In this document: piece after piece, positions 25,488 to 34,106 of the stretch | How positions within the stretch are numbered: the stretch's first letter is position 1 | Layout of the letters: each line of letters begins with the position of its first letter | Translations under genes and position numbers: made by a program | Notes under the pieces: generated by a model | The model's database searches: none | What the model saw: the letters and a program-made list of their open reading frames with translations, nothing else | What the model was told of the DNA's origin: nothing | Source of the DNA: Microvirga subterranea | GTDB lineage: Bacteria; Pseudomonadota; Alphaproteobacteria; Rhizobiales; Beijerinckiaceae | Assembly: GCF_003350535.1 (NCBI RefSeq) | Contig: NZ_QQBB01000014.1 | Coordinates: 1 to 64,000, forward strand | Length of the DNA stretch: 64,000 nucleotides | Reading direction: 5' to 3'

Positions 25488-26660
25488 ATGCGCCTCGATG
25501 CGTCGAGTGGAACCAGGCTCCTCTATGACCTGCGCGTCAGAGCCATCATTTATCAGGTCGTCGCTGTTGCAAGCGTCGTCTTCCTCGGGCTCTACCTGTT
25601 TTCGAACGTCTCCCAGAAGCTGGCCGAGCAGAACATTGCGACCGGCTTCAACTTTCTGTCGCGTGAAGCAGGATTCGTCATCAGCCAGACACTGATCGAC
25701 TACAAGCCTAGCGACACTTACGGTCGGGCCATTCTCGTCGGAATTACCAACACGATCTGGGTCTCGGCCTGGGGAGTGGTTTTTGCAACGGTCATTGGAT
25801 TTTTCGTCGGAATCGCACGACTATCCTCCAATCCGCTCCTGGCGCTTCTGGCATTTCTCTATGTCGAGGCACTACGCAACGTACCGCTGCTTCTGTATCT
25901 CTTTCTCTGGTACGCATTGATCGTGACCAGCCTGCCCTCGGTCCGCGACGCATGGGAACTCCTCCCGCATGTCTTTTTGAGCAACAGCGGCCTTACCGTC
26001 CCTTCGCTGAACTGGAGCAGTGCACACACGGCTGCCCTCGCTGCCCTGCTTCTCGGTGGCATTCTTGCTGTCTTCGTCCGACGCCGCATAGTCGCAGAGC
26101 GCGTTCGTACGGGGCGGGAGCGGGTCACGTGGCCTCTTGTTGCCGTTGCATTGCTTGCGCCGTCTTTGCTTGCGATCCTGCTGTTCCAGCCGGATCTCGC
26201 ATTCAGCCTGCCTGAGAAGGGCCGCTTTCGCTTGACCGGAGGTGCACAGCTCAAGCCGGAGTTCGTTGCCCTGCTCGTCGGCCTGGCCCTTTCCGCATCG
26301 GCCGGTATCGCGGAAATCGTTCGAAGCGGGATCCTCTCGGTTCGGAAGGGGCAATGGGAGGCTGCCCGTGCTCTCGGTTTAAGCGACGGCAGAACGATGC
26401 GCCTCGTCGTCATCCCTCAAGCTTTGCGCGTGATCATTCCGCCCCTGACGAGCAGCTATCTGAGCCTGTTCAAGAACTCGTCGCTCGCGATCGCCATCGG
26501 GTATCCGGATCTCGTGATGGTGTCGAACACTACCATGAACCAGACAGGCCAGGCCATCGAGGGAATTGCGATCTTCATGCTCGTCTACCTCGGCCTGTCG
26601 ATCACGATTTCCGTGTTCATGAACTGGTACAACAGCCGCGTCGCACTGAAGGAACGCTAA
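25488..26660 (+). CDS. aapQ: General L-amino-acid ABC transporter permease AapQ
   Basis: A multi-span inner-membrane permease of the HisM/AapQ type. The N-terminal GFNFLSREAGF motif is typical of AapQ, and the cytoplasmic EAA loop reads EAARALGLSDGRTMRLVVIP. An extra central stretch (about 185-260) is usual in Aap permeases. ATG 25488 follows GGGAAGGA, and the start lies 68 bases after aapJ. Confidence 0.92.
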   Translation: MRLDASSGTRLLYDLRVRAIIYQVVAVASVVFLGLYLFSNVSQKLAEQNIATGFNFLSREAGFVISQTLIDYKPSDTYGRAILVGITNTIWVSAWGVVFATVIGFFVGIARLSSNPLLALLAFLYVEALRNVPLLLYLFLWYALIVTSLPSVRDAWELLPHVFLSNSGLTVPSLNWSSAHTAALAALLLGGILAVFVRRRIVAERVRTGRERVTWPLVAVALLAPSLLAILLFQPDLAFSLPEKGRFRLTGGAQLKPEFVALLVGLALSASAGIAEIVRSGILSVRKGQWEAARALGLSDGRTMRLVVIPQALRVIIPPLTSSYLSLFKNSSLAIAIGYPDLVMVSNTTMNQTGQAIEGIAIFMLVYLGLSITISVFMNWYNSRVALKER

Positions 26661-26663
26661 GCC

Positions 26664-27773
26664 ATGACGACAGCGACAGATCTGGCTGAAGCTCAGCTCA
26701 GGCTCCCGAGCGAGCGACGGCCTACGGAGGGCGGTGGTTTCGGAAGAGTTCTCAAGCCGCTTTTCGGAACACCGATCAACGCGGTGATCAGCCTCGCGTG
26801 TCTGACACTTCTCTGGCTCTCTGCAAAGGGCGCCTATGGGTGGCTCGTCACGCGGGCCGTGACGGAGGGCGGGCCCCAGGCCTGCAAAGCCGGGCAAGGC
26901 GCCTGCTGGCCTTTTTATGAAGCCAAGCTCCGTTTCATGCTGTTTGGCGTCTATCCTTACGAGGAGCACTGGCGTGTCATTCTCGCGATGGGTCTGTTCA
27001 TGGCGGCCATCGCGGTGACGATGATCCCGCGTTTCTGGGATCGGCGCCTGCTCGCTCTCTGGGGTGTCACCGTTCTCGCGACGGGGCTGCTCATCAGCGG
27101 CGGCCTCTTCGGATTGCGCTACGTGCCGACGACGCAATGGAGCGGTTTGCCCCTTTCGTTCCTGCTCACCGCAGTGGGCTTGGCCTTCGGATTCCCGCTC
27201 GGAGTCGTCCTGGCTCTCGCCCGCTCATCCAAGCTTCCGGCGATCCGGGTCCTCGCCATCGTGTTCATCGAGGTGATCCGCGGCGTTCCGCTCATCAGCA
27301 TCCTGTTCATGGCGTCGGTGATGCTGCCCCTCTTCATGCCGGATGGCCTGACGATCGACAAACTCCTCCGCGCGCAGATCGCGATCATCATTTTCGCCGC
27401 CGCCTATATTGCGGAGGCGGTCCGCGGCGGCCTGCAGGCGATTCCGCGCGGTCAGCACGAAGCCGCCAACGCCATGGGGCTCCACTACTGGCAGGCGATG
27501 CGGCTGGTCGTGCTGCCGCAGGCGCTCAAGATCGCCATTCCGCCGCTGGTGAACATTTCGATCGGCTTCTTCCAGGATACGACGCTCGTCACGATCATCG
27601 GTCTCCTTGATTTCCTTTCAACGATCAGGACGGCCATGCAGGACCCGAACTGGGTCGGTATCGCCGTGATGGAAGGCTACCTTTTCGCAGCCTTCGTGTA
27701 TTTGGTGTTCTCTTACGGGATGGGAGCCTACAGCCGATTCTTGGAGCGTCGCCTGCGCCTCGGGCATGACTAG
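26664..27773 (+). CDS. aapM: General L-amino-acid ABC transporter permease AapM
   Basis: Second permease subunit, four bases after aapQ. The periplasmic part before the core contains GPQACKAGQGACWPFYEAKL, and the EAA loop is EAANAMGLHYWQAMRLVVLP followed by QALKIAIPPLVN. The usual partner aapP (ATPase) does not follow. The next gene is on the other strand and starts its 3' end 12 bases away, so the ATPase must come from elsewhere. Confidence 0.92.
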   Translation: MTTATDLAEAQLRLPSERRPTEGGGFGRVLKPLFGTPINAVISLACLTLLWLSAKGAYGWLVTRAVTEGGPQACKAGQGACWPFYEAKLRFMLFGVYPYEEHWRVILAMGLFMAAIAVTMIPRFWDRRLLALWGVTVLATGLLISGGLFGLRYVPTTQWSGLPLSFLLTAVGLAFGFPLGVVLALARSSKLPAIRVLAIVFIEVIRGVPLISILFMASVMLPLFMPDGLTIDKLLRAQIAIIIFAAAYIAEAVRGGLQAIPRGQHEAANAMGLHYWQAMRLVVLPQALKIAIPPLVNISIGFFQDTTLVTIIGLLDFLSTIRTAMQDPNWVGIAVMEGYLFAAFVYLVFSYGMGAYSRFLERRLRLGHD

Positions 27774-27784
27774 GAGCGAGCGAG

Positions 27785-29080
27785 TCAGGCTGCTCGGGCG
27801 GAGCGCCGCTCACGGGCGAGATCCATCGCCTGATAGGTCCAGTAGGTCAGCTGCACGGCCGCAGTCCCGAACGGGCCGCCGTTCCACGCCAAGCCGAAGG
27901 GCTCGAAGAGCCTGTAGCGATCGGTCTTGCCGAGGATAGCCTCGGCAACGACCTTCCCGCCGATCGCAGTGGTGTTCATGCCATGCCCGCCGAAGCCGTA
28001 TGCGTACCAGATTCCGGGCTGCATCCGTCCGATCAGTGGCATGAGGTGGCGTGCATAGGCCATGAGTCCCGACCAGGCCGTTTCGACCCGAACGCCCTTG
28101 AGCTGTGGGTAGGTGGAAACCATCGTCTGACGCATCATCTCGGCGAGCCGTCGCGGCTCCGAAGTGCGCGTGGTGATGCGACCGCCCCAGAGAAGGCGTG
28201 CTCCGTCATCGACGAGGCGATAATAGTCCCCGGCTCTGCGATTGTCGCTGATCGCCTTCGGCGTGCGCACCGCCTCGGCAATTTGGTCCGGCGCCGACTC
28301 CGTGAGGAGCACATAGGTCGCAATGGGAAGAATGCTGCGGCGGAGGCGTGGCACGAGGTTGTCAGTATACCCGCCGCAGGCCAGGACCACATCGCGGGCC
28401 CGCAGCTCCCCATCGGAGGTTCGGATGACTTTCTCAGCACTGTCGAAGTCGGTCGCAACCACACGCGAGCGCTCGAACACCCTCGCGCCGAGGCTCTCAA
28501 GGGCCTTGGCGAGGGATCGGGAATAGTTCAGGGGATGAAAGTGGAACGCTGCCGGGTCGTGGAGAGCCTGATAATATTTCGATGACTTCAGCACGGTTCG
28601 GACTTCTTCCGTGGACATCAGGTCGAGACGGTATCCGAACTCCTTCTCCATCAGGTCGCGCCGACGGGCGAGCCCGTCGGGATCATGGTAGCGGAGTACG
28701 CTCAGCTTCCCATGGACGAGCTTTTGGTCCGCAAAACCCAGACTGCTGATGTTGTTCTCGACGATTTGAGCCCCTTCTATCGACAATCTGTGCAGGTGCT
28801 GGGCGTTATCCCGGCCCACCATGCGCGTGATATGCGCGTGGCTGGTAGCATATCCAGGGCCGACGAACCCGCCGTTTCGTCCGGAAGCACCCCACCCTAT
28901 CCGCTCAGCCTCGAGGACTACGACGGAGCGACCTGCCTTCGCCAACTCCAGTGCGGCCGTCAGTCCTGCAAGTCCTCCGCCGACGACTGCGACATCTGCC
29001 TCATGCGCGCCCGAGAGCGCCGGGTGCGCGCCGGCCTCTGAAAGCGTGCGGGCATAGTATGTGTCGGCATAGCCATCCAT
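27785..29080 (-). CDS. DAO-family FAD-dependent amine/amino-acid oxidoreductase
   Basis: The protein resembles gamma-glutamylputrescine oxidoreductase (PuuB) and related flavin oxidases. It has a Rossmann FAD-binding motif (VAVVGGGLAGLTAALELA, then VVLEAERIGWGASGRNGGFV) and the C-terminal FAD contact GIWYAYGFGGHGMNTTAIGG. ATG 29080 with GGAG upstream is chosen over 29158. It is convergent with the aap genes and may oxidise an imported or catabolic amino compound. The substrate is not readable. Confidence 0.85.
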   Translation of the reverse strand: MDGYADTYYARTLSEAGAHPALSGAHEADVAVVGGGLAGLTAALELAKAGRSVVVLEAERIGWGASGRNGGFVGPGYATSHAHITRMVGRDNAQHLHRLSIEGAQIVENNISSLGFADQKLVHGKLSVLRYHDPDGLARRRDLMEKEFGYRLDLMSTEEVRTVLKSSKYYQALHDPAAFHFHPLNYSRSLAKALESLGARVFERSRVVATDFDSAEKVIRTSDGELRARDVVLACGGYTDNLVPRLRRSILPIATYVLLTESAPDQIAEAVRTPKAISDNRRAGDYYRLVDDGARLLWGGRITTRTSEPRRLAEMMRQTMVSTYPQLKGVRVETAWSGLMAYARHLMPLIGRMQPGIWYAYGFGGHGMNTTAIGGKVVAEAILGKTDRYRLFEPFGLAWNGGPFGTAAVQLTYWTYQAMDLARERRSARAA

Positions 29081-29202
29081 GATGATCTCCGGCTCAAAGT
29101 GTCGCCAATCTCCACCAGAGGAGCAGGCATGAGAGGCAGCAAAGCACGTGGCGGCCAAAAGGCAAGAGCTTACGGATGCCTATGTTCGTGAAGTGTACAG
29201 GA

Positions 29203-30594
29203 TCAAGCCGTGCTCCGGAGACGCCTGTCACAGCTCAGGATGCACCAGAGGATCTGTGCCACGTTGACGAGGACGCCAACGATCGCAAACAGAGCGATGG
29301 CCGCCATCTCGTCTCGGAGAAGAAGAACTCCCACCGCCAGAGAAGCCGTGCGGAGGATGGTGACCACGACCTCATAGGCGAGGAAATGGCCTTGCAGCCC
29401 TAGGATCGGAAAGGCCTGGGTCGATGGCGCGCCGATGAAAATGAAGTAGAACCACAACGCCAGCCAGCGGGCATATTCTCCAGCCGGCGCCCAGTCGGCG
29501 CCGAAGACGAAGCTGAAGATCCATGGCCCGAAGACCATCATGATGCCAAAGGGCACGATTCCGAAAGCCGCCAAGGCCGCAGTGCCCTTGAGAAGAAGAG
29601 GTCGCAGGGGCTCGGATCGGTGGCTCGCTTCGGCGATTCTCGGAAGAAACACCGTTCCGACCGCGGCGGCAATGATCGTGATCGGCAGAGAGACCACCCG
29701 GAACGCAAGCACGTAGAAGCCCGCCGCGGCCGGCCCAAGCAGCGAGGCAAGCATGAGTGAGGGGATGCCGTAGGAGGCGGCATTGAGCCAGTCCAGGGGT
29801 GCTCTGAAAAGCGGGAAGTCCCGAAAGCGATAGGCCGCACTCCGGAGTGAAGCCTCAGCTTCGGCAGCAGGCTCGGCACGATCGCAAGCCTCGCTCGAGA
29901 GGAGCGTGCTCCTGGCGCTGCGCCACATCAGCCAGACCTTGAGCCCCCCGGAAATGGCGACCGAGGCCAGCAGCACGGGTGCCGTCGCTGCGACGACGCC
30001 AGCGGCGGACTTTCCAGTGCCGACGAGAACGGCCTCGGCAATAGAGATCCGTGACAGCGACGCAAACTGCTTCTTGCGGGCGAGCCAATGGTGGAACGGC
30101 TGAGCGATCGCCGTCATCAGAACGACGATGGGAAGAAGGAAAAGAAGCGATGAAGCGGCGGTGAAGCCGATCGCATCGGCGATCTCGGCATGGAAGATCC
30201 CGACGACGATCGCGGAGAGAGCGGACATCGCTGCGCTGATGATCATGGACAGGCGAAAAAGCGCCCGGGCTTCGCCGTCGGATGCCGGAAGAACGATCGA
30301 GCCCCCGTAGCCGAGGCTGGCAAACGGGGTGACAATTCCCACGATGGACAGGAATATCCCCTGCACTCCGAAAACTTCGGGCCCATAGAGACGGGTGATG
30401 ACAGGGGAGAAAGCGAAGGTGATCGCCTGAGCGGCGGCCGTTCCGCCGACCACCACCGCCAGGCCCCGCATGAACGGATGCGACCGCAGGTTCCTTATCG
30501 ACCGTACAGCGTTCGCTAGACTGCCGCGGCCCAGATCTTTGCTCTGTGCGGGCCCAAACCGAGCCTGCCTCTCGCGCATGGGGGCGACCATCAA
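29203..30594 (-). CDS. Polysaccharide flippase, Wzx/MATE-like
   Basis: A 463-residue, about 12-14-span membrane protein of the oligosaccharide flippase superfamily. The start of the core (AAAQAITFAFSPVITRLYGP, then EVFGVQGIFLSIVGIV) is characteristic. Later spans include SYGIPSLMLASLLGPAAAGF and FVFGADWAPAGEYARWLALW. It overlaps the preceding acetyltransferase-like gene by four bases, so the two are likely translated together for export of a lipid-linked glycan. Confidence 0.85.
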   Translation of the reverse strand: MMVAPMRERQARFGPAQSKDLGRGSLANAVRSIRNLRSHPFMRGLAVVVGGTAAAQAITFAFSPVITRLYGPEVFGVQGIFLSIVGIVTPFASLGYGGSIVLPASDGEARALFRLSMIISAAMSALSAIVVGIFHAEIADAIGFTAASSLLFLLPIVVLMTAIAQPFHHWLARKKQFASLSRISIAEAVLVGTGKSAAGVVAATAPVLLASVAISGGLKVWLMWRSARSTLLSSEACDRAEPAAEAEASLRSAAYRFRDFPLFRAPLDWLNAASYGIPSLMLASLLGPAAAGFYVLAFRVVSLPITIIAAAVGTVFLPRIAEASHRSEPLRPLLLKGTAALAAFGIVPFGIMMVFGPWIFSFVFGADWAPAGEYARWLALWFYFIFIGAPSTQAFPILGLQGHFLAYEVVVTILRTASLAVGVLLLRDEMAAIALFAIVGVLVNVAQILWCILSCDRRLRSTA

Positions 30595-31859
30595 TCCTCG
30601 TCACGTCGATCGTTGGTGGTTTGAACGTTGCGGCTTTCGGATGCGCGACGGGGCCTCAGCTCTCCGCGGCGCCGGAGCCGACGCTGAGCCTCTCTGACGA
30701 CCTCGGGAATGCGCGGCCGAACATGCTCTCGGTAGAACGAGCGCAGCTTGACCCGGGAGAGCTGGAACGTCACCGGAATGGCTGAATCTCGAACGAGATG
30801 GACCGTCGTGTATTCGTCCTGCGGCATGTGCCAGAAGCGATGTGCCTCGGCGCTGCTCATGGGGTTGACCTCCTCGATCTCCGGACGGGCAAAGGCGTCT
30901 TTGTAGAGTTCGCCCGTCAGAAGCATCCCCGGTCGGCAATCGGCATAATCCTCATCGAACGCAATCTTGGGCAGGATCAGAGCCGATCCGCACCGCACCA
31001 CGAAGCGGGCAGCGACGAGATGCCCGTCAACCCGCATCGCATACCATTCGAGACATCCCGATCCCGCTAAATTCCTGACGAGGGTCCTGTGGTAGGCGTG
31101 GGAATTGTCGTTCTGGAGGATAGCGGTCCCGCCCCTGCCCTTCCAGCCGGACGCTTCAAGGCGCAGGAACTCGTCGAGGAATGCCTCGTCGGCATATCCA
31201 CTGCGCTTGATCTCGACCTGCACGCTGCCGCGGCTCTCGAGCTTGCGCCGGTACCGCCTGAGGTTCTTCCGCATCTGGCCCAGGGTCGAAAGGTAGGCTT
31301 CGAAATCACCTCTGACATCGAGAAACGAGTTCAGCACTCGGGAACCAGGATGGGCACGATAGCCTTCAACGCCCTGTTCCAGCGCCTTCAGCACGGGGGA
31401 GCCGCTGCGAAGCCCGATCAGGTCGATTCCAAGGTGGTCCGGAACCTGCCGTCGCGCTTCCCCAAGAAGGGTTGACAGAGCCACATGAGCCCGATCCGGC
31501 GCGAGGACGATCTTCTCGATCAGAACATGCCTGTCGCACGTCCGAAGAACCGGGCGGGCATAGCCCAGCAGCGGATGAGCCCCACTGATGAGCGGTAGGA
31601 CGCCGATGAGACGGCTTCCCTCATAGGCGAAGATGCAGAGCCAGCGCTCTCCCGGTTCGGGGCCATGCCGAAATCCTGCATCGGCCCAGGCGGGCAGCAG
31701 CGTCCCGAGGCGCTGGGGAGCGTTCCAGGCGAGCGCATGCCAAGCGTCGCAATGCGGTGCGAGCTCGTCGGCGTCACGAACGGTGACGGTTCGGATCTCG
31801 CCCGTGGAGGCTTCAGGGCGCCATAATCTGCTCTGGACTTGGCTATCGTAAAATCCCAT
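30591..31859 (-). CDS. GNAT/FemAB-type acyltransferase (BioF2/CelD-like)
   Basis: The 422-residue cytosolic protein matches the GNAT_6 / cellulose biosynthesis CelD group: DELAPHCDAWHALAWNAPQR near the N-terminus, LRRYRRKLESRGSVQVEI in the middle, and EWYAMRVDGHLVAARFVVRC with FDEDYADCRPGMLLTGELYK in the acyl-CoA-binding half. Such proteins often sit in exopolysaccharide loci. It overlaps the flippase start and has AGAGG before its ATG. It may modify sugars of the exported glycan. Confidence 0.8.
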   Translation of the reverse strand: MGFYDSQVQSRLWRPEASTGEIRTVTVRDADELAPHCDAWHALAWNAPQRLGTLLPAWADAGFRHGPEPGERWLCIFAYEGSRLIGVLPLISGAHPLLGYARPVLRTCDRHVLIEKIVLAPDRAHVALSTLLGEARRQVPDHLGIDLIGLRSGSPVLKALEQGVEGYRAHPGSRVLNSFLDVRGDFEAYLSTLGQMRKNLRRYRRKLESRGSVQVEIKRSGYADEAFLDEFLRLEASGWKGRGGTAILQNDNSHAYHRTLVRNLAGSGCLEWYAMRVDGHLVAARFVVRCGSALILPKIAFDEDYADCRPGMLLTGELYKDAFARPEIEEVNPMSSAEAHRFWHMPQDEYTTVHLVRDSAIPVTFQLSRVKLRSFYREHVRPRIPEVVREAQRRLRRRGELRPRRASESRNVQTTNDRRDED

Positions 31860-32142
31860 CGAACCTCTCGGACGTTGCGTCCCGGTCTCGCCAGATCACA
31901 TCTTTGCCTCAAGGCCGAGTCTTCATCATCTCCGTATAGGTAAGGTCGAACGAAGCATCGGAGTTACTTCTCAAGGGGCTCATGGCGCCTGGAACTCACC
32001 GGGTCGAGAGGTCGAAGCCGGGTGTTGCATCCACTGAATGCGTGGGGACGAAAATCCCGTTTCGTTCCACGTTCGCACACGACAGATGACCTAGGCTCGC
32101 TTACGCCCTAGATTTCGACCGCATCAAACGGAGCAAAGACTC

Positions 32143-33258
32143 GTGAGTCATCTCTTCGACCCGCTGCTGATCGGCAACCTCAAATTGGATAACCGCATCA
32201 TCATTGCGCCCATGTGCCAATACTCGGCAGAGGACGGAAAGGCGGGCGACTGGCATATGATCCACGTCGGCCACCTTGCCTTGTCCGGCGCAGGCCTGAT
32301 GATTCTCGAAGCAACGGCCGTATCGCCGGAGGGGCGGATCTCACCCGATGACCTCGGGCTTTACTCGGACGACAACGAGGAGGCCCTCGCGCGCGTGCTC
32401 AGAGCCGTGCGAGCCTATTCGCCCATGCCCGTCGCCGTTCAGCTTGCACATGCCGGTCGCAAGGCCTCAAGTCGAGCGCCCTGGGATGGGGGAACTCAAA
32501 TCCGTCCGGATGAACCGAGGGGCTGGAAGACGGTCGCTCCTTCACCCGTTCCCCATTCGGAGGGCGAGGACGTCCCGCACGCGCTCGACCGCTCCGGGCT
32601 CGACAAGGTGCGCGCCGATTTCGTGGAGGCGACCCGCCGGGCCGCTCGACTTGGCCTCGACGGCATCGAGATTCATGGGGCCCACGGCTATCTTCTGCAT
32701 CAGTTTCTGTCGCCCATCGCCAATAAGCGAACGGACGAATATGGCGGCAGCCTCGAGAACCGCATGCGCTTCCCGCTCGAGATCTTCGAGCTTGTCCGGG
32801 CGGAGTTTCCTGCCGATCGTCCGGTCTGGATGCGGATATCCGCCACGGATTGGGTTCCGAACGGATGGGACATCGAAGGAACCGTCGCTCTCTCAAAGGA
32901 GCTGAAGCGCCGGGGTTGTGCTGCGATTCATGCCACGACGGGCGGTCTGTCGCCGGCGCAGGCGATCAAGCTTGGGCCTGGCTATCAGGTGCCCTATGCC
33001 CAGCGCGTCAAGGCCGAGGTGGGCCTTCCGACGATTGCGGTTGGATTGATTACCGAGCCCGAGCAGGCGGAGGCGATCATCGCCAACGGCGAGGCCGACG
33101 CGGTCTCTCTCGCCCGCGCAATGCTATACGACCCACGCTGGCCCTGGCACGCCGCTGCAAAGCTCGGAGCCCAGGTCAATGCGCCGAAACAGTATTGGCG
33201 CTCGCAGCCGCGGGAATACAAGGATCTGTTCCTGAGCGCCAAGCACGGTCAACGGTAG
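32143..33258 (+). CDS. NADH:flavin oxidoreductase, Old Yellow Enzyme family (YqjM class)
   Basis: The enzyme reduces activated C=C bonds with FMN and NAD(P)H. It has IIIAPMCQYSAEDGKAGDWH with the Cys typical of the YqjM class, the substrate His pair in GIEIHGAHGYLLHQFLSPIA, NKRTDEYGGSLENRMRF, and AVGLITEPEQAEAI near the phosphate site. Start is GTG 32143. It stands alone, and the 283 bases upstream hold no other gene. Confidence 0.93.
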   Translation: MSHLFDPLLIGNLKLDNRIIIAPMCQYSAEDGKAGDWHMIHVGHLALSGAGLMILEATAVSPEGRISPDDLGLYSDDNEEALARVLRAVRAYSPMPVAVQLAHAGRKASSRAPWDGGTQIRPDEPRGWKTVAPSPVPHSEGEDVPHALDRSGLDKVRADFVEATRRAARLGLDGIEIHGAHGYLLHQFLSPIANKRTDEYGGSLENRMRFPLEIFELVRAEFPADRPVWMRISATDWVPNGWDIEGTVALSKELKRRGCAAIHATTGGLSPAQAIKLGPGYQVPYAQRVKAEVGLPTIAVGLITEPEQAEAIIANGEADAVSLARAMLYDPRWPWHAAAKLGAQVNAPKQYWRSQPREYKDLFLSAKHGQR

Positions 33259-33307
33259 GCCATCACTTGGCATCGGCTCAGGGAACGGCAGCGGATCGGG
33301 GTTCGGA

Positions 33308-33565
33308 TTAGTTCTTGGTCGCGGAGGAGGCCTCTCGAAGAGCCTCTTTCTCAAGCCTCGCCTGCTCCGAAAGGTGTTCGGCGATCGCCGTCAGCTTTGC
33401 GACGGCGGGATCTTTCCCGTAGATCTCGACCTGACCGGCCAACCCGACCGTCAGCATCGTCTCGAAGACGATCTCGGCCGGAACTCCGCCCTTGATCAGG
33501 TCGACGGCAATCTTCTGCCACTGGTCCAGCAGCTGTTCCTTGATGGCGGCAATCTCGGTGCTCAT
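33308..33565 (-). CDS. Small hypothetical helical protein
   Basis: The 85-residue product begins MSTEIAAIKEQLLDQWQKIA and contains IKGGVPAEIVFETMLTVGLA and a charged C-terminal helix ending SSATKN. ATG 33565 has AGGG upstream. No membrane segment; function unknown. It is convergent with the OYE gene. Confidence 0.6.
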   Translation of the reverse strand: MSTEIAAIKEQLLDQWQKIAVDLIKGGVPAEIVFETMLTVGLAGQVEIYGKDPAVAKLTAIAEHLSEQARLEKEALREASSATKN

Positions 33566-33799
33566 GCGCCCTGAATAGCGGATCTGTTGCATCATGTCGC
33601 CATGCAATCGCCCGCGACGGTTGGATGCGTAGGATTGATCGCAGCTCCCGCCACCGCCAGAGTGACTAATCAAAGGCGCTGATGGGATAATCCCTCCGGA
33701 GTAAGTACACGTACACCGTATCCTGCCGACATGCGGAGGGGTATGAAGATCTGGCTAAGCTTTATTCATGAACACTTGATTCGAATAAGGGAGCAGATC

Positions 33800-34066
33800 A
33801 TGGCGAACAGCAATGCCAATTTCTGGGTTGGCGAGCATTCATCCGGCCTGAATGCGCCGATCAAGGATGTATTGCACAAGATCTGCGACATCGACTTGCA
33901 TCACGAGGTTGCCCTTCTCAATCTCGACCAGGCCAACATGGACAAGGATCAGAAGGAACATCTCAGGCAAACCCTGAGGAACTCATACCAGGACACTCGC
34001 CAACCTTACGTTGACTTTCTGAAGGCGCTGTGGAGGCATTACAACCGTCGCCCCTATACAGCCTGA
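33800..34066 (+). CDS. Small hypothetical protein, 88 aa
   Basis: ATG 33800 follows AAGGGAGCAG, a good ribosome binding site, and this decides the start over ATG 33746. The protein (MANSNANFWVGEHSSGLNAP) is His- and Asp-rich (CDIDLHHEVALLNLDQANMD). It looks soluble and helical. No family recognised. Confidence 0.6.
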   Translation: MANSNANFWVGEHSSGLNAPIKDVLHKICDIDLHHEVALLNLDQANMDKDQKEHLRQTLRNSYQDTRQPYVDFLKALWRHYNRRPYTA

Positions 34067-34106
34067 ACCCAGGACAGGCTTCACTCTTTGTGAGGTGGGG
34101 GTGCGC

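Noticed and set aside
24680..25489. Minus-strand open frame opposite aapJ
   Set aside because: The aapJ frame is a clear binding protein; the antisense text has no motif.
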